From: Ochrobactrum sp. BTU1
GTDB taxonomy: Bacteria > Pseudomonadota > Alphaproteobacteria > Rhizobiales > Rhizobiaceae
Direction of reading: 5' to 3'
NCBI GenBank assembly: GCA_018798825.1
Contig: CP076354.1
Coordinates: forward strand, 1,054,001 to 1,118,000
Length of the DNA: 64,000 nt
The translations under genes and the position numbers were made by a program. Position 1 is the stretch's first letter. Every line of letters begins with the position of its first letter. The notes beneath the pieces are model-generated. The model searched no databases. It was not told the origin of the DNA and saw nothing but the letters and a program-made list of their open reading frames with translations. This document shows, one piece after another, positions 8,306-17,983 of this stretch.

Positions 8306-8766
8306 TGAAGGAAATCCGTAGGGCAACAACTGAGGATGCAAGGAAACTTGCCCCTCGGCTTCGTCCTGAAGACAGACGTGAGTGCCTCTCGGCTTCCGGT
8401 TTACCTCCTGAGGTCATCCTGCCGCTCTCGGTTTCGAGGGAAGAGGTTTACGTCTTCACAGACAACGGGTCCCCTGAGGTCATCTTCGGGGTCTCGCCTG
8501 TTCAGCATTACCCGCACCTCGGGCTGATCTGGATGATGGCAAGTGAGAAGCTTTCTGCCTACCGCAGGGAGCTTGTTACGCTTGTTCCTAAGCAGATCGA
8601 TAAGTTCCACGAGAAGTTTCCCCTTCTGGGTAACCATGTGGATGCCCGAAACAAGGTTCACGTTAGCTGGATCAAACGGTCTGGTTTCAGCTTCCTTAGG
8701 GTTCTCCCGAGGTATGGCATCGACCAGACACCATTCATTGAGTTCGCAAAACTAAGGAAACCCTGA
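8305..8766 (+). CDS. Internal virion protein A, T7 gp13-like (GNAT-like fold)
   Basis: 153 residues (T7 gp13 is 138), starting at the TAATG overlap with the nozzle gene. The pattern is that of phage proteins with a shortened GNAT acetyltransferase-like fold: an N-terminal Arg-Ala-Thr-Thr-Glu-Asp-Ala then Leu-Arg-Pro-Glu-Asp, Trp-Met-Met-Ala-Ser in the core and Lys-Arg-Ser-Gly-Phe-Ser-Phe near the end. Enzyme activity is not implied. In T7 gp13 affects virion assembly. Confidence 0.8.
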   Translation: MKEIRRATTEDARKLAPRLRPEDRRECLSASGLPPEVILPLSVSREEVYVFTDNGSPEVIFGVSPVQHYPHLGLIWMMASEKLSAYRRELVTLVPKQIDKFHEKFPLLGNHVDARNKVHVSWIKRSGFSFLRVLPRYGIDQTPFIEFAKLRKP

Positions 8767-9317
8767 TGTGCATTGGCGCAGTGGGGATGGCAATCGCTCA
8801 GTTCGCAATCAGCGCCGCAACTACGGTTATGAGCTTTGGGGCAGAGCAGGCCGCATATAAGGCTCAGCAGCAGCAGTACGAGAACAACCGCATTGAGGCT
8901 AATAAAGCCGCAACGGACAACTACGCTGCTACTCAGCTCCGTATGCAGCAGGAGCAGAAAGCCGCTTCACAAGAACTTCAGAAGACACAGACAGAAGCCG
9001 CTCAGGCGAGGGCAACCGCTCAAGTCGCAGCAGGTGAGGCCGGTGTTTCCGGTCTGTCGGTAGATGCCCTTATCGGGGACTTCTACAACCAAGAGGGTCA
9101 GTATGAACGCACCCTCGATAACAACATGCAGATGCAAGCCGATGCCTTAAGGGCCGACATGGACGGCACCATGCATCAAACCGCAAGTCGTATCAATTCC
9201 GTCTCGCAGGGCCAGAAGCCGTCATTCGCAGGTGCAGCAGTTCGCATCCTCTCAGGAGGACTGGAGAGCTACGGCACGTATCAGCGTTACAAATCGGCAG
9301 CTAAGCAGACGGGCTAA
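8766..9317 (+). CDS. Internal virion protein B, T7 gp14-like
   Basis: 183 residues (T7 gp14 is 196). It starts Met-Cys-Ile-Gly-Ala with a hydrophobic N-terminal helix, followed by a long Gln/Ala-rich coiled coil (about residues 30-100) and Gly-Glu-Ala-Gly-Val-Ser-Gly. Family members are ejected from the capsid and form a pore in the host outer membrane. The start overlaps the gp13-like stop (TGATG). Confidence 0.87.
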   Translation: MCIGAVGMAIAQFAISAATTVMSFGAEQAAYKAQQQQYENNRIEANKAATDNYAATQLRMQQEQKAASQELQKTQTEAAQARATAQVAAGEAGVSGLSVDALIGDFYNQEGQYERTLDNNMQMQADALRADMDGTMHQTASRINSVSQGQKPSFAGAAVRILSGGLESYGTYQRYKSAAKQTG

Positions 9318-9331
9318 GAAGAGGAATGAAT

Positions 9332-11701
9332 ATGGCACAGGGGCGCGTACAAACTCCCGAGTTCCGCAATAATCTAAAGCTGCAACCCGCAGCCCGACCC
9401 GTGGACACCTATGAGGCCCCTGCCGCTATACCTCGGGACGACAATACGGCACGACTGGTGGATGCCCTTTCGGCATTCTCCGGTCAGATCGGCCAGCTTG
9501 CTCCGATTCTAGGGGCAGCACAGGCAAACCGAAATAAAGACGCTAACGAGGCCGCCTTGGCCGAACGTCAGAATTTCTTCATGAAGGCTTCTCCTGAAGA
9601 GCGCCGTCAGTTCGTCATCGATAAGCACGGGCTGGATAAAGCAGATAAGCTTCAGGCCGCAGCTATTGGCAAGATGGATGGCGCTCAGTTCGCTGAGATG
9701 GTCCAGAATGAAGTTCTGATGGACATGCAAGAGAACTTCGACTGGGATAATGGCGACCCCGAGACGTATGCGCGTGAGGTCCTCCAGAAGAAGCTTCAGG
9801 AAAGTGGCCGTGCAGGTGAGCCGACATTCCTTTCAGCGTATTCACAGGCTGGACAGACGTTCGCTCAGAACATCGTGTCACTGAGAAACAAGAAGATGGT
9901 CGAGAAGCGAGAGCAGCAAGTCCAAGGGGCGGCAGCTAACTACTTCCGAATGACCATTGATGATGGCGTAAGGGCCGATAAGGCACCCGAAGTCATCGCC
10001 AAGGATTTCCTTAAGACGGCCATTGATGCCGGAAGCAAGGGAACACTTCTCCTAGATGATAACGAAGTCGCAAAGCGGCAACTCGTGGAACTCGAAAGGC
10101 GTACCTCTTCGAACCCTGAGGTTGTGCTTAAGGCTCTCTCAATGGCACGTCCGGGGAAAGGCGGGGAGTTACCTTCGTTCCTTGACGATCCAATGACGCG
10201 GGACAAAGCGATGGACCTAATGTCCAAAGCTCAGGTTGCCCAGCATAATCAGTACAACGCCGCTGAGCAGGACGCACTTCTCTCTGCAAACGTTGAGAAC
10301 ATCCGCAATGGTACAGGCTTTATAGGCGCTCGTGACCTCGTGCAGACCAAGCTTACAGGCTCTGGCTCCAGTGAGGAAGTGATTACTAATATAGCGAAGC
10401 AGCAGACTGAAGCTGTTCGACAGTTTCTCCTTCAAGACGGACGCGATGCAAAAGCCCGGGGCGAACAACCAGAGGAAACAATCGCCCGACAGACTGCTGT
10501 TCTAGCTAGGTCAGGTCTTGAGAACCCTGACGTGAAGGCTGCGGCTGAAGGGCTGGCACTTGCTGGGGCTCCTGAGGTTCTCTCCGATGAAGCCAGTCAG
10601 CAGAAGCTAGTGCAGCGCATCGACCTTCTCAATTCGATCAGCAAAGCGAACAAGAATATAGGCGCTGTCTACCTCAAGGGTAACGATAAGGACTACTTTG
10701 ACGGCTTTATTGCAGCTCGTGAGACGCTCGGGCGTTCCGACAAGGAAGCCGTAGCGTTTGCCTATGCCGTCTCTAATCCTACACCTACGGCGAAAGCCCG
10801 AGTGACCCGAGAGTTTCAGTCAATCAACAGCGCTGTGAAAGACCTCAGGGACACGAAATGGATGGGCCGTTGGTCAATCGATATGGAGAACTCTGGCATG
10901 GTCGAGGATCATCTTGTCGATCTGGCCCAGAAGTTCGCCCTCGGTGGCCTTAATGGGAAAGATGCGGTTGCAGCTGCTCGTGATGCCATGGAGAAATCAG
11001 CAATCCACTATAACGGTACGCTGATCGACGTTGGTGCAATTGAGAGCAGGGCTGAGATGCCTTCGGATTTCCGAGGCGCTGTTGACGCTCAGGTTGCTTC
11101 ATTCATGGCCGACAGTAAGGGCAAGAACTATTCGCTTGGTCAGCTCACGATCCAACAGACAGGCGACCGCGACGGACGCTTCTATCTTCTCGACAAGGAA
11201 ACCAATCGTCCCGCTACGGATGACCAAGGGCAGATGCACATGTTCACCTTGAGTAACCTCAGGGCATGGTCAAACGCGAACGAAGAGATGCAACGTAAGG
11301 CACAAGCCACGTATAGCGTATTCAATCAAAGCGTGAACGCTAAGGGCCTATTCCAAGCTGAAGACAAAGACGGCTCGACTGTCTGGATCAATAAGAACCG
11401 TGAAATCTGGCACAATACGGCTGAAGAAGGTCAGGCACCTGTCTGGAAGAAGACCGGCAAACGGTATTCCAAGACAATAGCTACTGGCCCTGATGGTGAA
11501 ATCATCCTCAAACGTCCTGAGTTCAAGAAGCCAACAGTCAGCCCAGCCTTTGGTATGTTTAGCCGCAAGATGGTCAACTCTTGGTCCGACCAGATGCCTG
11601 ACGCAATAAATGGCGGCGGTATCAGCACAGGATCAAACAGCTTCTTCAAGTTCGGCAAGACAGCAGAAGACGCAATCAACGAACGCAATAGAGGACGCTA
11701 A
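9332..11701 (+). CDS. Internal virion protein C, T7 gp15-like
   Basis: 789 residues (T7 gp15 is 747). It is a helical ejection protein that, with gp16, makes the periplasmic tunnel for DNA entry. ATG at 9332 is preferred over ATG at 9326 because AAGAGG lies at the proper 8 to 9 base distance only for the former. It is Gln/Ala/Lys-rich throughout with no membrane segment. A terminator follows. Confidence 0.87.
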   Translation: MAQGRVQTPEFRNNLKLQPAARPVDTYEAPAAIPRDDNTARLVDALSAFSGQIGQLAPILGAAQANRNKDANEAALAERQNFFMKASPEERRQFVIDKHGLDKADKLQAAAIGKMDGAQFAEMVQNEVLMDMQENFDWDNGDPETYAREVLQKKLQESGRAGEPTFLSAYSQAGQTFAQNIVSLRNKKMVEKREQQVQGAAANYFRMTIDDGVRADKAPEVIAKDFLKTAIDAGSKGTLLLDDNEVAKRQLVELERRTSSNPEVVLKALSMARPGKGGELPSFLDDPMTRDKAMDLMSKAQVAQHNQYNAAEQDALLSANVENIRNGTGFIGARDLVQTKLTGSGSSEEVITNIAKQQTEAVRQFLLQDGRDAKARGEQPEETIARQTAVLARSGLENPDVKAAAEGLALAGAPEVLSDEASQQKLVQRIDLLNSISKANKNIGAVYLKGNDKDYFDGFIAARETLGRSDKEAVAFAYAVSNPTPTAKARVTREFQSINSAVKDLRDTKWMGRWSIDMENSGMVEDHLVDLAQKFALGGLNGKDAVAAARDAMEKSAIHYNGTLIDVGAIESRAEMPSDFRGAVDAQVASFMADSKGKNYSLGQLTIQQTGDRDGRFYLLDKETNRPATDDQGQMHMFTLSNLRAWSNANEEMQRKAQATYSVFNQSVNAKGLFQAEDKDGSTVWINKNREIWHNTAEEGQAPVWKKTGKRYSKTIATGPDGEIILKRPEFKKPTVSPAFGMFSRKMVNSWSDQMPDAINGGGISTGSNSFFKFGKTAEDAINERNRGR

Positions 11702-11727
11702 GCCCTCTTAAATCGAAACCTAAACTG

Positions 11728-11754
11728 GCCTCGGGGTAACTCCCGGGGCTTTTT
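11728..11754 (+). terminator. Terminator between gp15- and gp16-like genes
   Basis: An 8 bp stem (GCCTCGGG with CCCGGGGC, one G-U pair), a 6-base loop and five T residues, just before the next ribosome binding site (TTGGAGCC). Confidence 0.8.
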
Positions 11755-11768
11755 CTATTGGAGCCTTT

Positions 11769-14700
11769 ATGAACCAACGTGAACAGTTTGCTATGCAGTT
11801 CCTTATCCAGAAGGGCTGGAAACCGCACCAAGCTGCCGGTATCGTCGGTAATCTCGTCGCTGAGAGCAGCCTCAATACAAAGGCTATTAACCGGGGCGAT
11901 GCTTCTGACGGCACCGATAGTGTAGGCATTGCTCAGTGGAATCGTGATCGCAAGACGCGGCTTTATGCTCATGCTGATAAGATTGGACGTAATGTAAACG
12001 ATCTTGAAGCACAGCTCGACTTCCTTGACTGGGAACTGAACAACACCGAGAAACGGGCTGGCGATCTGATCCGTAATTCATCTAACGTGGCCGGTGCTGC
12101 TGACGGGATGATTATGTTTGAGCGGCCTAAGGGTTCAAACCGAGGTGCTCGTTATGCGATGCATTATGAGAAGCGTCAGCAGTCAAGCTATAACGCGCTA
12201 AAGGCATACGACCCTTCGGCGCAAATTGATCTGCCACCACAGGCTCAGGCTTCTGGGGCAGGCTCAGCTCAGGACGTGATGTCTGCTGCAACTAGTGGCA
12301 GGGCTGATATGTCCCGCGTCGATATTCCTCAAGCAGCGGCACCGAACGTCTACCAGCCGGAAACCGAAGGTCCAAGCTTTGGGCAGACTGCGGCTGCGGT
12401 TGCTGGAAACAGTGACACGGCTTGGATGGTCCGCTCGATTGGTGATGACTTAAACCGCTTCAAGCCTGACGAGAATTTCAGTCTTCCTTCTAATCGCTAC
12501 GAGACCGATGCTGCCCAAAGAGGCTTTGATGCTAGCAAGTACGGCTCAATGTTCGACAAAGCAGTCTCCGAGGAAAGCTATCAGTACCTCCTAGGGCGGG
12601 CTTCGGATGCCCAGAAGCGTTCCGAAGTGATTAGCCAGAGTGGTCTTACTGGTGCAGGTTTGCAACTCGTGACCGAGATTGCAGAAGACCTTCCGCTGGA
12701 TATTGCTATTGGCTCAGTAGCTCCCGGACTGGTCCTCGGTAACAAAGCTCGTCGCCTTAACAGCATGATTGCAGGTGGCCTTGCTGCCGGTTCTGCGAGT
12801 GCCGCAGGTGAAGCTTTAGGCGCACGTTGGAACCCCGATAAGTCCACTGAGGATGTCGTTCGGGCTGGCGTGTTTGGTACACTGCTCGGTGGTGCAGCAG
12901 GTGCTCTCCTACGTAATCCTCACACAATGGAAGAAGCTCTTCACCTTCAACGAGCAGGGCAGGATTCCTTAGCTAAAGCTGAGATTGCCCCAGTTTCCCG
13001 GGGAGGCAGCTCCGCAGGTGCCGCTCAGGTCAACAATAAGGTTGACTTCCTAGAACGTGACGATGCCTTCAAGCACGTTGAAGCTGACGATTTCGGAACG
13101 AGTGCAGGACCTAAGGCGCTCCGACAGATGGACTTAGGTGGACAGCTGGGTACTTCTCCAAATGCAGTGACACGTGCTGGTCAGGGCTTGGTTATCGATG
13201 CTGTCGGTAAGAAGAACAGCGTAGTCAACCAAATCTCGGCAGCTGAAGACAAGGGCCGCATGGCCTACGAGTTTAACGGCTTTCTTCAGAAAATGGCTAA
13301 GCCTTCATTCAAGCGCTATGCCAAGGACAAAGGAGCCGGCTGGTTCGATGGTGCCGCATTGCGTTCTGAGTTCTCCGAAGACATCGCTAGGTACATCCGA
13401 GACACCACTGAAGGTGCAGCTGAGGCTTATCATCCTGAAGTCATTAAGACAGGTAACCGTATCCGTGAAGGTCTACGCAAGCTTGGTCAGTTGGCCGAGA
13501 ACCCCTTGCTCCGTGAAGGAGAGATGGGACGTGGCGTCCATAAGTTCACTCGACTGGACGACAGTGAGCACTACCTTCCGCGTGTCTTTGATCACGCAAA
13601 GGTCGTCAATGCGATAGAGGAATACGGCGAGGACACGATTATCCAGCTGGTATCGAACGGTATTAGCAAGAAGGTCCCTGAGATTGCCGATGACATCCTC
13701 TTCAAGCTGGCAAAAGGCTACACTCGGGCAGTCGTAAAGCGTTCCTATGGTGCTGAAGACCTCGCAATGCGTGGTTTCATCGTTGAGGACGTTGACGAAA
13801 TCCGACGCATTCTCAGCGAAAGCGATGCTTTAGGTCCTTCTGATATCGACAAGATCGTTGAGAACCTCGACGCTGCACGTAAGGCTCGTCCTACGGATGG
13901 CGGAACGATGTCTCGGGCAAAGCATCGCGTCACAATTGACGAGACTGCCAAGCTAGACAATCCAGTCAATGCAAAGACAGGAACGATATCCGAGACGCCT
14001 TTGCGGTTTGACGACCTTCTGGTAAATGACGCGCTCTATCTCTATGAGCGTTACGTTCATCAGATGACAGGCCGTATTGCGCTAGCACGGTATCGCGTAA
14101 GGGACGCTGACGGTAACCTTCTGATCAACGGTTTCACGAGTGATGACGAGTTCTCCAAATACCTCGACACTGTACGTAAACGTGCTGCCGAAGATAAGAA
14201 CCGTGGTGTGGCCGGATCGCATGAGAACCTTGAGAAAGACATAGCAAACCTTCAGTTCGCCTATGATTATCTCGTTGGTCGCCCACAGAACAATATGTCG
14301 GAGGGCTGGCAACAGTTCCTTAATCTGGCCGGTAAGTTCAACTTCAGCCGCGTAATGAACCAAGTTGGCTTCGCTCAGATCACTGAGTTTGGTCGCGTGT
14401 TGGGACATCTCGGGCCAAAGGCTGTCTTCTCTCAGTTACCTGAAATGAGGCGCATCCTGAATGCTGACGGTGAACTTATTCGCAAGTCTGGGTTGGCCGA
14501 AGACCTTGAGAAGTTCGGTATTGGCGGGTTCGACCGTCTCCTTCACAATCCGGGTTATCGCTACGATGAAATGTCAGGTGCATTTACGTCTCTCAGCAGA
14601 GGCCGCTTTGCCGACAAGGCAGAAGGTTTTCTCAACCGCGCTAACCACGTAACAGCGGAAATCTCTGGCCTGAATACCGCAAACGACATGCTCCAGAACA

Positions 14701-15572
14701 TGACGGCGAAAGCGATTGTTCAGAAGTGGGCTGACTTTGCACACACAGGGAAGGGCTTTAGCAGGAAACGTCTGGCCGACCTTGGGTTATCCGAGGAAAT
14801 GACTGAACGTGTCCTGAAGCAATTCAAGGAACCGGGAAACTTTCATTACAAGAACGGCGAGTTCGGAGGCAAGGTTCTCCGTGCTGACTTCGAGAAGTGG
14901 TCCGATCCGATTGCTCGTGAGGCGTTCCTCAATGCAGCCTATCGTCAGTCCCGCTACATCGTTCAGGCAAATGATCTAGGCACTCTGCACAGATACTTCA
15001 GCCACCCTTTGGCGCGAGTGATTATGCAGTTCCGAACGTTCATGATGGGTTCGTGGACCAAGAGCACACTGAAGGCTGCCCATATGCGTGACCGTCAGGC
15101 TGCTGCTTCTATCCTCTTAGGTTCTATGCTCTCGGCATTGGCTTACGTCACCCAGACGAAGCTTAAGGCTGTCGGTAGGTCAGACCGTGAGGAATACGAA
15201 GAGCGGTTGTTGTCGTGGGAAAGTATCGGTAAGGCGGCGTTCTCACGTACAGGTGAAAGCTCGATCATTCCAATGATGGTCGATAGCGTTGCACCTATGC
15301 TCGGCTTCGATCCTCAGTTCTCCGCAACGAGAACCTCAGGGCAAACCTCGGACCTGCTCTTCGGTAATCCAACGATGGGCTTGTTTGATGACATCCGTAC
15401 AGGTGTCGGAGGTGCGGCTACAGCTCTCCGTGAGGGTGAACCAATGTCTCAACAGACGGCAAGAACCTTGATGGGCTTGGGTCTGTTCCAGAATTTCCTT
15501 CCGGTGACCATGGGTTTCAACTCATTGATCAGCGATCTTCCTGAATACACGCCGAAGAAGCGTGGCGAATAG
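11769..15572 (+). CDS. Internal virion protein D, T7 gp16-like, with N-terminal tail-lysozyme domain
   Basis: 1267 residues (T7 gp16 is 1318). The N-terminal 150 residues look like the phage tail lysozyme family: Gly-Trp-Lys-Pro-His-Gln-Ala-Ala-Gly-Ile-Val-Gly-Asn, Glu-Ser-Ser-Leu-Asn and Gly-Ile-Ala-Gln-Trp-Asn, with the Glu as likely catalytic acid. T7 gp16 instead carries a lytic transglycosylase of the SLT type. The rest is long and helical, with a Gly/Ala-rich segment near residues 310-370 that could touch the membrane. Role: local wall opening and the DNA ejection channel. Confidence 0.9.
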   Translation: MNQREQFAMQFLIQKGWKPHQAAGIVGNLVAESSLNTKAINRGDASDGTDSVGIAQWNRDRKTRLYAHADKIGRNVNDLEAQLDFLDWELNNTEKRAGDLIRNSSNVAGAADGMIMFERPKGSNRGARYAMHYEKRQQSSYNALKAYDPSAQIDLPPQAQASGAGSAQDVMSAATSGRADMSRVDIPQAAAPNVYQPETEGPSFGQTAAAVAGNSDTAWMVRSIGDDLNRFKPDENFSLPSNRYETDAAQRGFDASKYGSMFDKAVSEESYQYLLGRASDAQKRSEVISQSGLTGAGLQLVTEIAEDLPLDIAIGSVAPGLVLGNKARRLNSMIAGGLAAGSASAAGEALGARWNPDKSTEDVVRAGVFGTLLGGAAGALLRNPHTMEEALHLQRAGQDSLAKAEIAPVSRGGSSAGAAQVNNKVDFLERDDAFKHVEADDFGTSAGPKALRQMDLGGQLGTSPNAVTRAGQGLVIDAVGKKNSVVNQISAAEDKGRMAYEFNGFLQKMAKPSFKRYAKDKGAGWFDGAALRSEFSEDIARYIRDTTEGAAEAYHPEVIKTGNRIREGLRKLGQLAENPLLREGEMGRGVHKFTRLDDSEHYLPRVFDHAKVVNAIEEYGEDTIIQLVSNGISKKVPEIADDILFKLAKGYTRAVVKRSYGAEDLAMRGFIVEDVDEIRRILSESDALGPSDIDKIVENLDAARKARPTDGGTMSRAKHRVTIDETAKLDNPVNAKTGTISETPLRFDDLLVNDALYLYERYVHQMTGRIALARYRVRDADGNLLINGFTSDDEFSKYLDTVRKRAAEDKNRGVAGSHENLEKDIANLQFAYDYLVGRPQNNMSEGWQQFLNLAGKFNFSRVMNQVGFAQITEFGRVLGHLGPKAVFSQLPEMRRILNADGELIRKSGLAEDLEKFGIGGFDRLLHNPGYRYDEMSGAFTSLSRGRFADKAEGFLNRANHVTAEISGLNTANDMLQNMTAKAIVQKWADFAHTGKGFSRKRLADLGLSEEMTERVLKQFKEPGNFHYKNGEFGGKVLRADFEKWSDPIAREAFLNAAYRQSRYIVQANDLGTLHRYFSHPLARVIMQFRTFMMGSWTKSTLKAAHMRDRQAAASILLGSMLSALAYVTQTKLKAVGRSDREEYEERLLSWESIGKAAFSRTGESSIIPMMVDSVAPMLGFDPQFSATRTSGQTSDLLFGNPTMGLFDDIRTGVGGAATALREGEPMSQQTARTLMGLGLFQNFLPVTMGFNSLISDLPEYTPKKRGE

Positions 15573-15575
15573 TTG

Positions 15576-15593
15576 AGGGGGCTTCGGTCCCTT
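15576..15593 (+). terminator. UUCG hairpin after the gp16-like gene
   Basis: A 7 bp stem (AGGGGGC with GTCCCTT, two G-U pairs) closed by the stable TTCG tetraloop, followed by CTTTCCTC rather than a clean T run. It could be a weak terminator or an mRNA 3' end stabiliser. Confidence 0.5.
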
Positions 15594-15616
15594 CTTTCCT
15601 CATACACAAAGGATCA

Positions 15617-17044
15617 ATGGCAAACAAAATCCTGTCGTTCGTCTACTATGACGGCGACGATATCAAACAAGACTTCACCTTTGATTTCCCTTATCTCGAA
15701 AGGGATCACGTCAAGGTTTACCTCAATGGTGAAGCGACTGGCGAATATGCCTGGACTGGCGAATATCAGCTACGGACCAGCTTTAAGCTGCCTCGTGACA
15801 TGAAGCTTCAGATCAAGCGAGAGACACCCGCAGTTGACCCTCTGGTCTTTATTGCGGATGGCTCAAGTCTCCGCTCAGATGACCTGAACAAGGCCCAGCT
15901 TCAGTCGATGTATGTCGCACAGGAAGCCCGAGATATCTCAACGTGGATTACCAGCTCGACAATCATTGCACCTGAAAGCGATGCAGGTCGCGTTGACCTA
16001 GTTCTCCCGTCAATTGAAGACCGCCGCAACAAGATCATGGGCTTCGATGAAGATGGCGGCTTCATGATCTACAATGAATACAACATGCCTTCTGGACCAA
16101 AAGGGCCGACAGGCGACAAAGGACCGATTGGTGATCAGGGTCCACGAGGTATCCAAGGGCCGGAAGGTGACCAAGGACCAAGAGGACCACAGGGCGAACA
16201 AGGTCCACAGGGTATTCCCGGCCCTCAGGGTCCTCAGGGTGAACGTGGGGACATCGGTCCGTCATTCGTGCCGGATGCCTACGGAGTCACCGCTGATCGT
16301 GCTCTGTACGACACCAAGCCTGTCGACTTCGCCTTCCTAGATATGCAGCAAGGTAAGATCTATTTTCGTATCTCTGCGACAGCTGGTGTGTGGTCCGAAG
16401 GTGCTGCCTTTGGTCAGGGTCCTCAGGGACTTCAAGGCGTTCAGGGTCCGCAGGGCATCCAAGGTCCTCAGGGTCTCACAGGTCCTCAGGGCTTGCAGGG
16501 TGCTCGTGGTCCGCAAGGCGTTGAAGGTCCTATAGGTCCTAATGGTTTGACCGGACCAGCCGGAACTCCGGGGATGGTATGGCGTGGCCTTTGGGTTTCG
16601 ACCATGAACTACTTCCCGAAGGATGTCGTTCGCTACCTTGGTGAGGCATATTTCCACAAAGGTACAGCAGAGAGCATCAATCAGAACCCTGTGGCGAACC
16701 CTTCGGTTTGGGACCTCGTTGTCTCGAAAGGTGACGCGGGTCCTCAGGGCGTTAAGGGTGACGTAGGCCCGACAGGTCCTCAGGGTTCTAAAGGAGACAC
16801 GGGTCCACAAGGTCCGACAGGTCCTCAGGGTCCGCAAGGTCCAGCTGGTCCTCAGGGAGCACAGGGTCCACAGGGCACTCAAGGTCCGGCAGGTACCTTC
16901 CCCGTGTCGGACGGTGCATACGGCCAATACCAGCTAGTCGGTTCCAACACAGTGATCGTTCCTCCCGCTGGCTGGGCATTGCGAGGTTCGTTCACGATTG
17001 GCGGTACGACCTTTAAAATCGGCCTGATCCAGCGAGTACAATAG
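15617..17044 (+). CDS. Tail fibre protein, T7 gp17-like N-terminus with collagen-like shaft
   Basis: 475 residues. Residues 1 to about 150 match the T7 fibre attachment domain (Ile-Leu-Ser-Phe-Val-Tyr-Tyr-Asp-Gly-Asp, Leu-Arg-Ser-Asp-Asp-Leu-Asn-Lys-Ala-Gln). Three runs of Gly-X-Y triplets follow, about residues 160-215, 266-320 and 372-427, able to form a trimeric collagen helix. Between them lie two small beta domains, one with Trp-Arg-Gly-Leu-Trp and Tyr-Phe-Pro-Lys-Asp-Val-Val that resembles a carbohydrate-binding module. The short C-terminal head ends Ile-Gly-Leu-Ile-Gln-Arg. The shaft is unlike the T7 fibre. Confidence 0.88.
   Translation: MANKILSFVYYDGDDIKQDFTFDFPYLERDHVKVYLNGEATGEYAWTGEYQLRTSFKLPRDMKLQIKRETPAVDPLVFIADGSSLRSDDLNKAQLQSMYVAQEARDISTWITSSTIIAPESDAGRVDLVLPSIEDRRNKIMGFDEDGGFMIYNEYNMPSGPKGPTGDKGPIGDQGPRGIQGPEGDQGPRGPQGEQGPQGIPGPQGPQGERGDIGPSFVPDAYGVTADRALYDTKPVDFAFLDMQQGKIYFRISATAGVWSEGAAFGQGPQGLQGVQGPQGIQGPQGLTGPQGLQGARGPQGVEGPIGPNGLTGPAGTPGMVWRGLWVSTMNYFPKDVVRYLGEAYFHKGTAESINQNPVANPSVWDLVVSKGDAGPQGVKGDVGPTGPQGSKGDTGPQGPTGPQGPQGPAGPQGAQGPQGTQGPAGTFPVSDGAYGQYQLVGSNTVIVPPAGWALRGSFTIGGTTFKIGLIQRVQ
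16094..16897 (+). repeat. Low-complexity DNA coding for Gly-X-Y triplets
   Basis: Three blocks, about 16094-16260, 16414-16575 and 16730-16897, of 9-base units similar to GGTCCTCAG and GGTCCACAA. They encode collagen-like triplets, mostly Gly-Pro-Gln. Such DNA easily gains or loses units and creates long false open frames on the other strand. Confidence 0.85.
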
Positions 17045-17053
17045 GGAAACATT

Positions 17054-17983
17054 TTGATCGGCTTTGAGCCGGGGTTTGAGGCGCGTGTCGTTGCTGACGA
17101 GGTGCGCTTCAACATCCCCGATTATTTACTTCAGGCGGCGCTGGATGCGTCTTACGCTGCCAAAGACCACACACATACGGCTGACCAGATTAGCGGCCTT
17201 GAGGGTGCCTTAGGGGGCTACCTCACGAAGACTGAAGCCTCTTCGGTTTATGAGACCCAAACAGCAAACTGGACGTACAACGAAGCTGTCGATGATGCGA
17301 ACACTCGGTTCCCTTGGATTGACCTTGCAGGTGGCAAGTTCCGCATTTCTTGGAATGCACTGAGGGCGAAATACAAAACGTACTTCGACGGTGTTTATCA
17401 GATTAAAGGCAGCTACGCCGCCGCATCACATACCCACACGATTTCGCAAATCACTGATCTTCAAGCCCAGCTCAATGCCAAGATCACCTCAGATGGTCGT
17501 GCATATCCCCGTCGAGTTGGTGGCGGAGCTATAAATTTCAACTGGTCTGGAAAAGGAGGGACGCCAACGTGGGTTTGGGGTTGGAAAGCGGAGGACGGGA
17601 CGGAAGGGCAAGACATGTGTGTCTATCAGCCCGGAAACTTCAGCGTCAACTATGCGAACAGTACGTGGAACTCAGAACGCCTCCAAGGATGGGATATTGC
17701 AGGTATCCAGAACGATGCACAAAACCGCGCAAATGACCGAGGATATTGGGCCACCCGAGACTACCTCCTAGCTGAACATGTGCCAGTTGGCTGCACAGCC
17801 TTCTTGAAATGTCAGACCAGCAACAGTGTTGGTCCGGGCGACAGCGTGGTTGGAAGCCTCCTCTATTGGTCTAACGCCGGAAACCAAAATGGCGGCGTTG
17901 TGAACTACGGTACTTGGCAGTGTCTCGGCTACACCCTTAACAACCACACGAATAGAACAACACTTTGGAAGAGGGTCGGTTAG
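17054..17983 (+). CDS. Second tail fibre / receptor-binding protein
   Basis: 309 residues with a TTG start behind an AGGGAAA binding site. Two copies of a His-Thr-His-Thr motif followed by an Ile-Ser-X-Leu/Ile-X-X-Leu coil (about residues 37-60 and 122-142) are typical of trimeric phage fibre tips, where His-X-His pairs bind metal. The C-terminal 140 residues are Trp-, Asn- and Gly-rich with Cys residues, consistent with a receptor-binding head. The place right after the fibre gene suggests that it attaches to the collagen-like fibre; that is inference. Confidence 0.72.
   Translation: MIGFEPGFEARVVADEVRFNIPDYLLQAALDASYAAKDHTHTADQISGLEGALGGYLTKTEASSVYETQTANWTYNEAVDDANTRFPWIDLAGGKFRISWNALRAKYKTYFDGVYQIKGSYAAASHTHTISQITDLQAQLNAKITSDGRAYPRRVGGGAINFNWSGKGGTPTWVWGWKAEDGTEGQDMCVYQPGNFSVNYANSTWNSERLQGWDIAGIQNDAQNRANDRGYWATRDYLLAEHVPVGCTAFLKCQTSNSVGPGDSVVGSLLYWSNAGNQNGGVVNYGTWQCLGYTLNNHTNRTTLWKRVG

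Noticed and set aside
16337..16927. 196-codon - strand open frame over the fibre gene
   Set aside because: It arises from the Gly-X-Y coding repeats, read backwards as Arg/Thr/Leu repeats; a repeat artefact.
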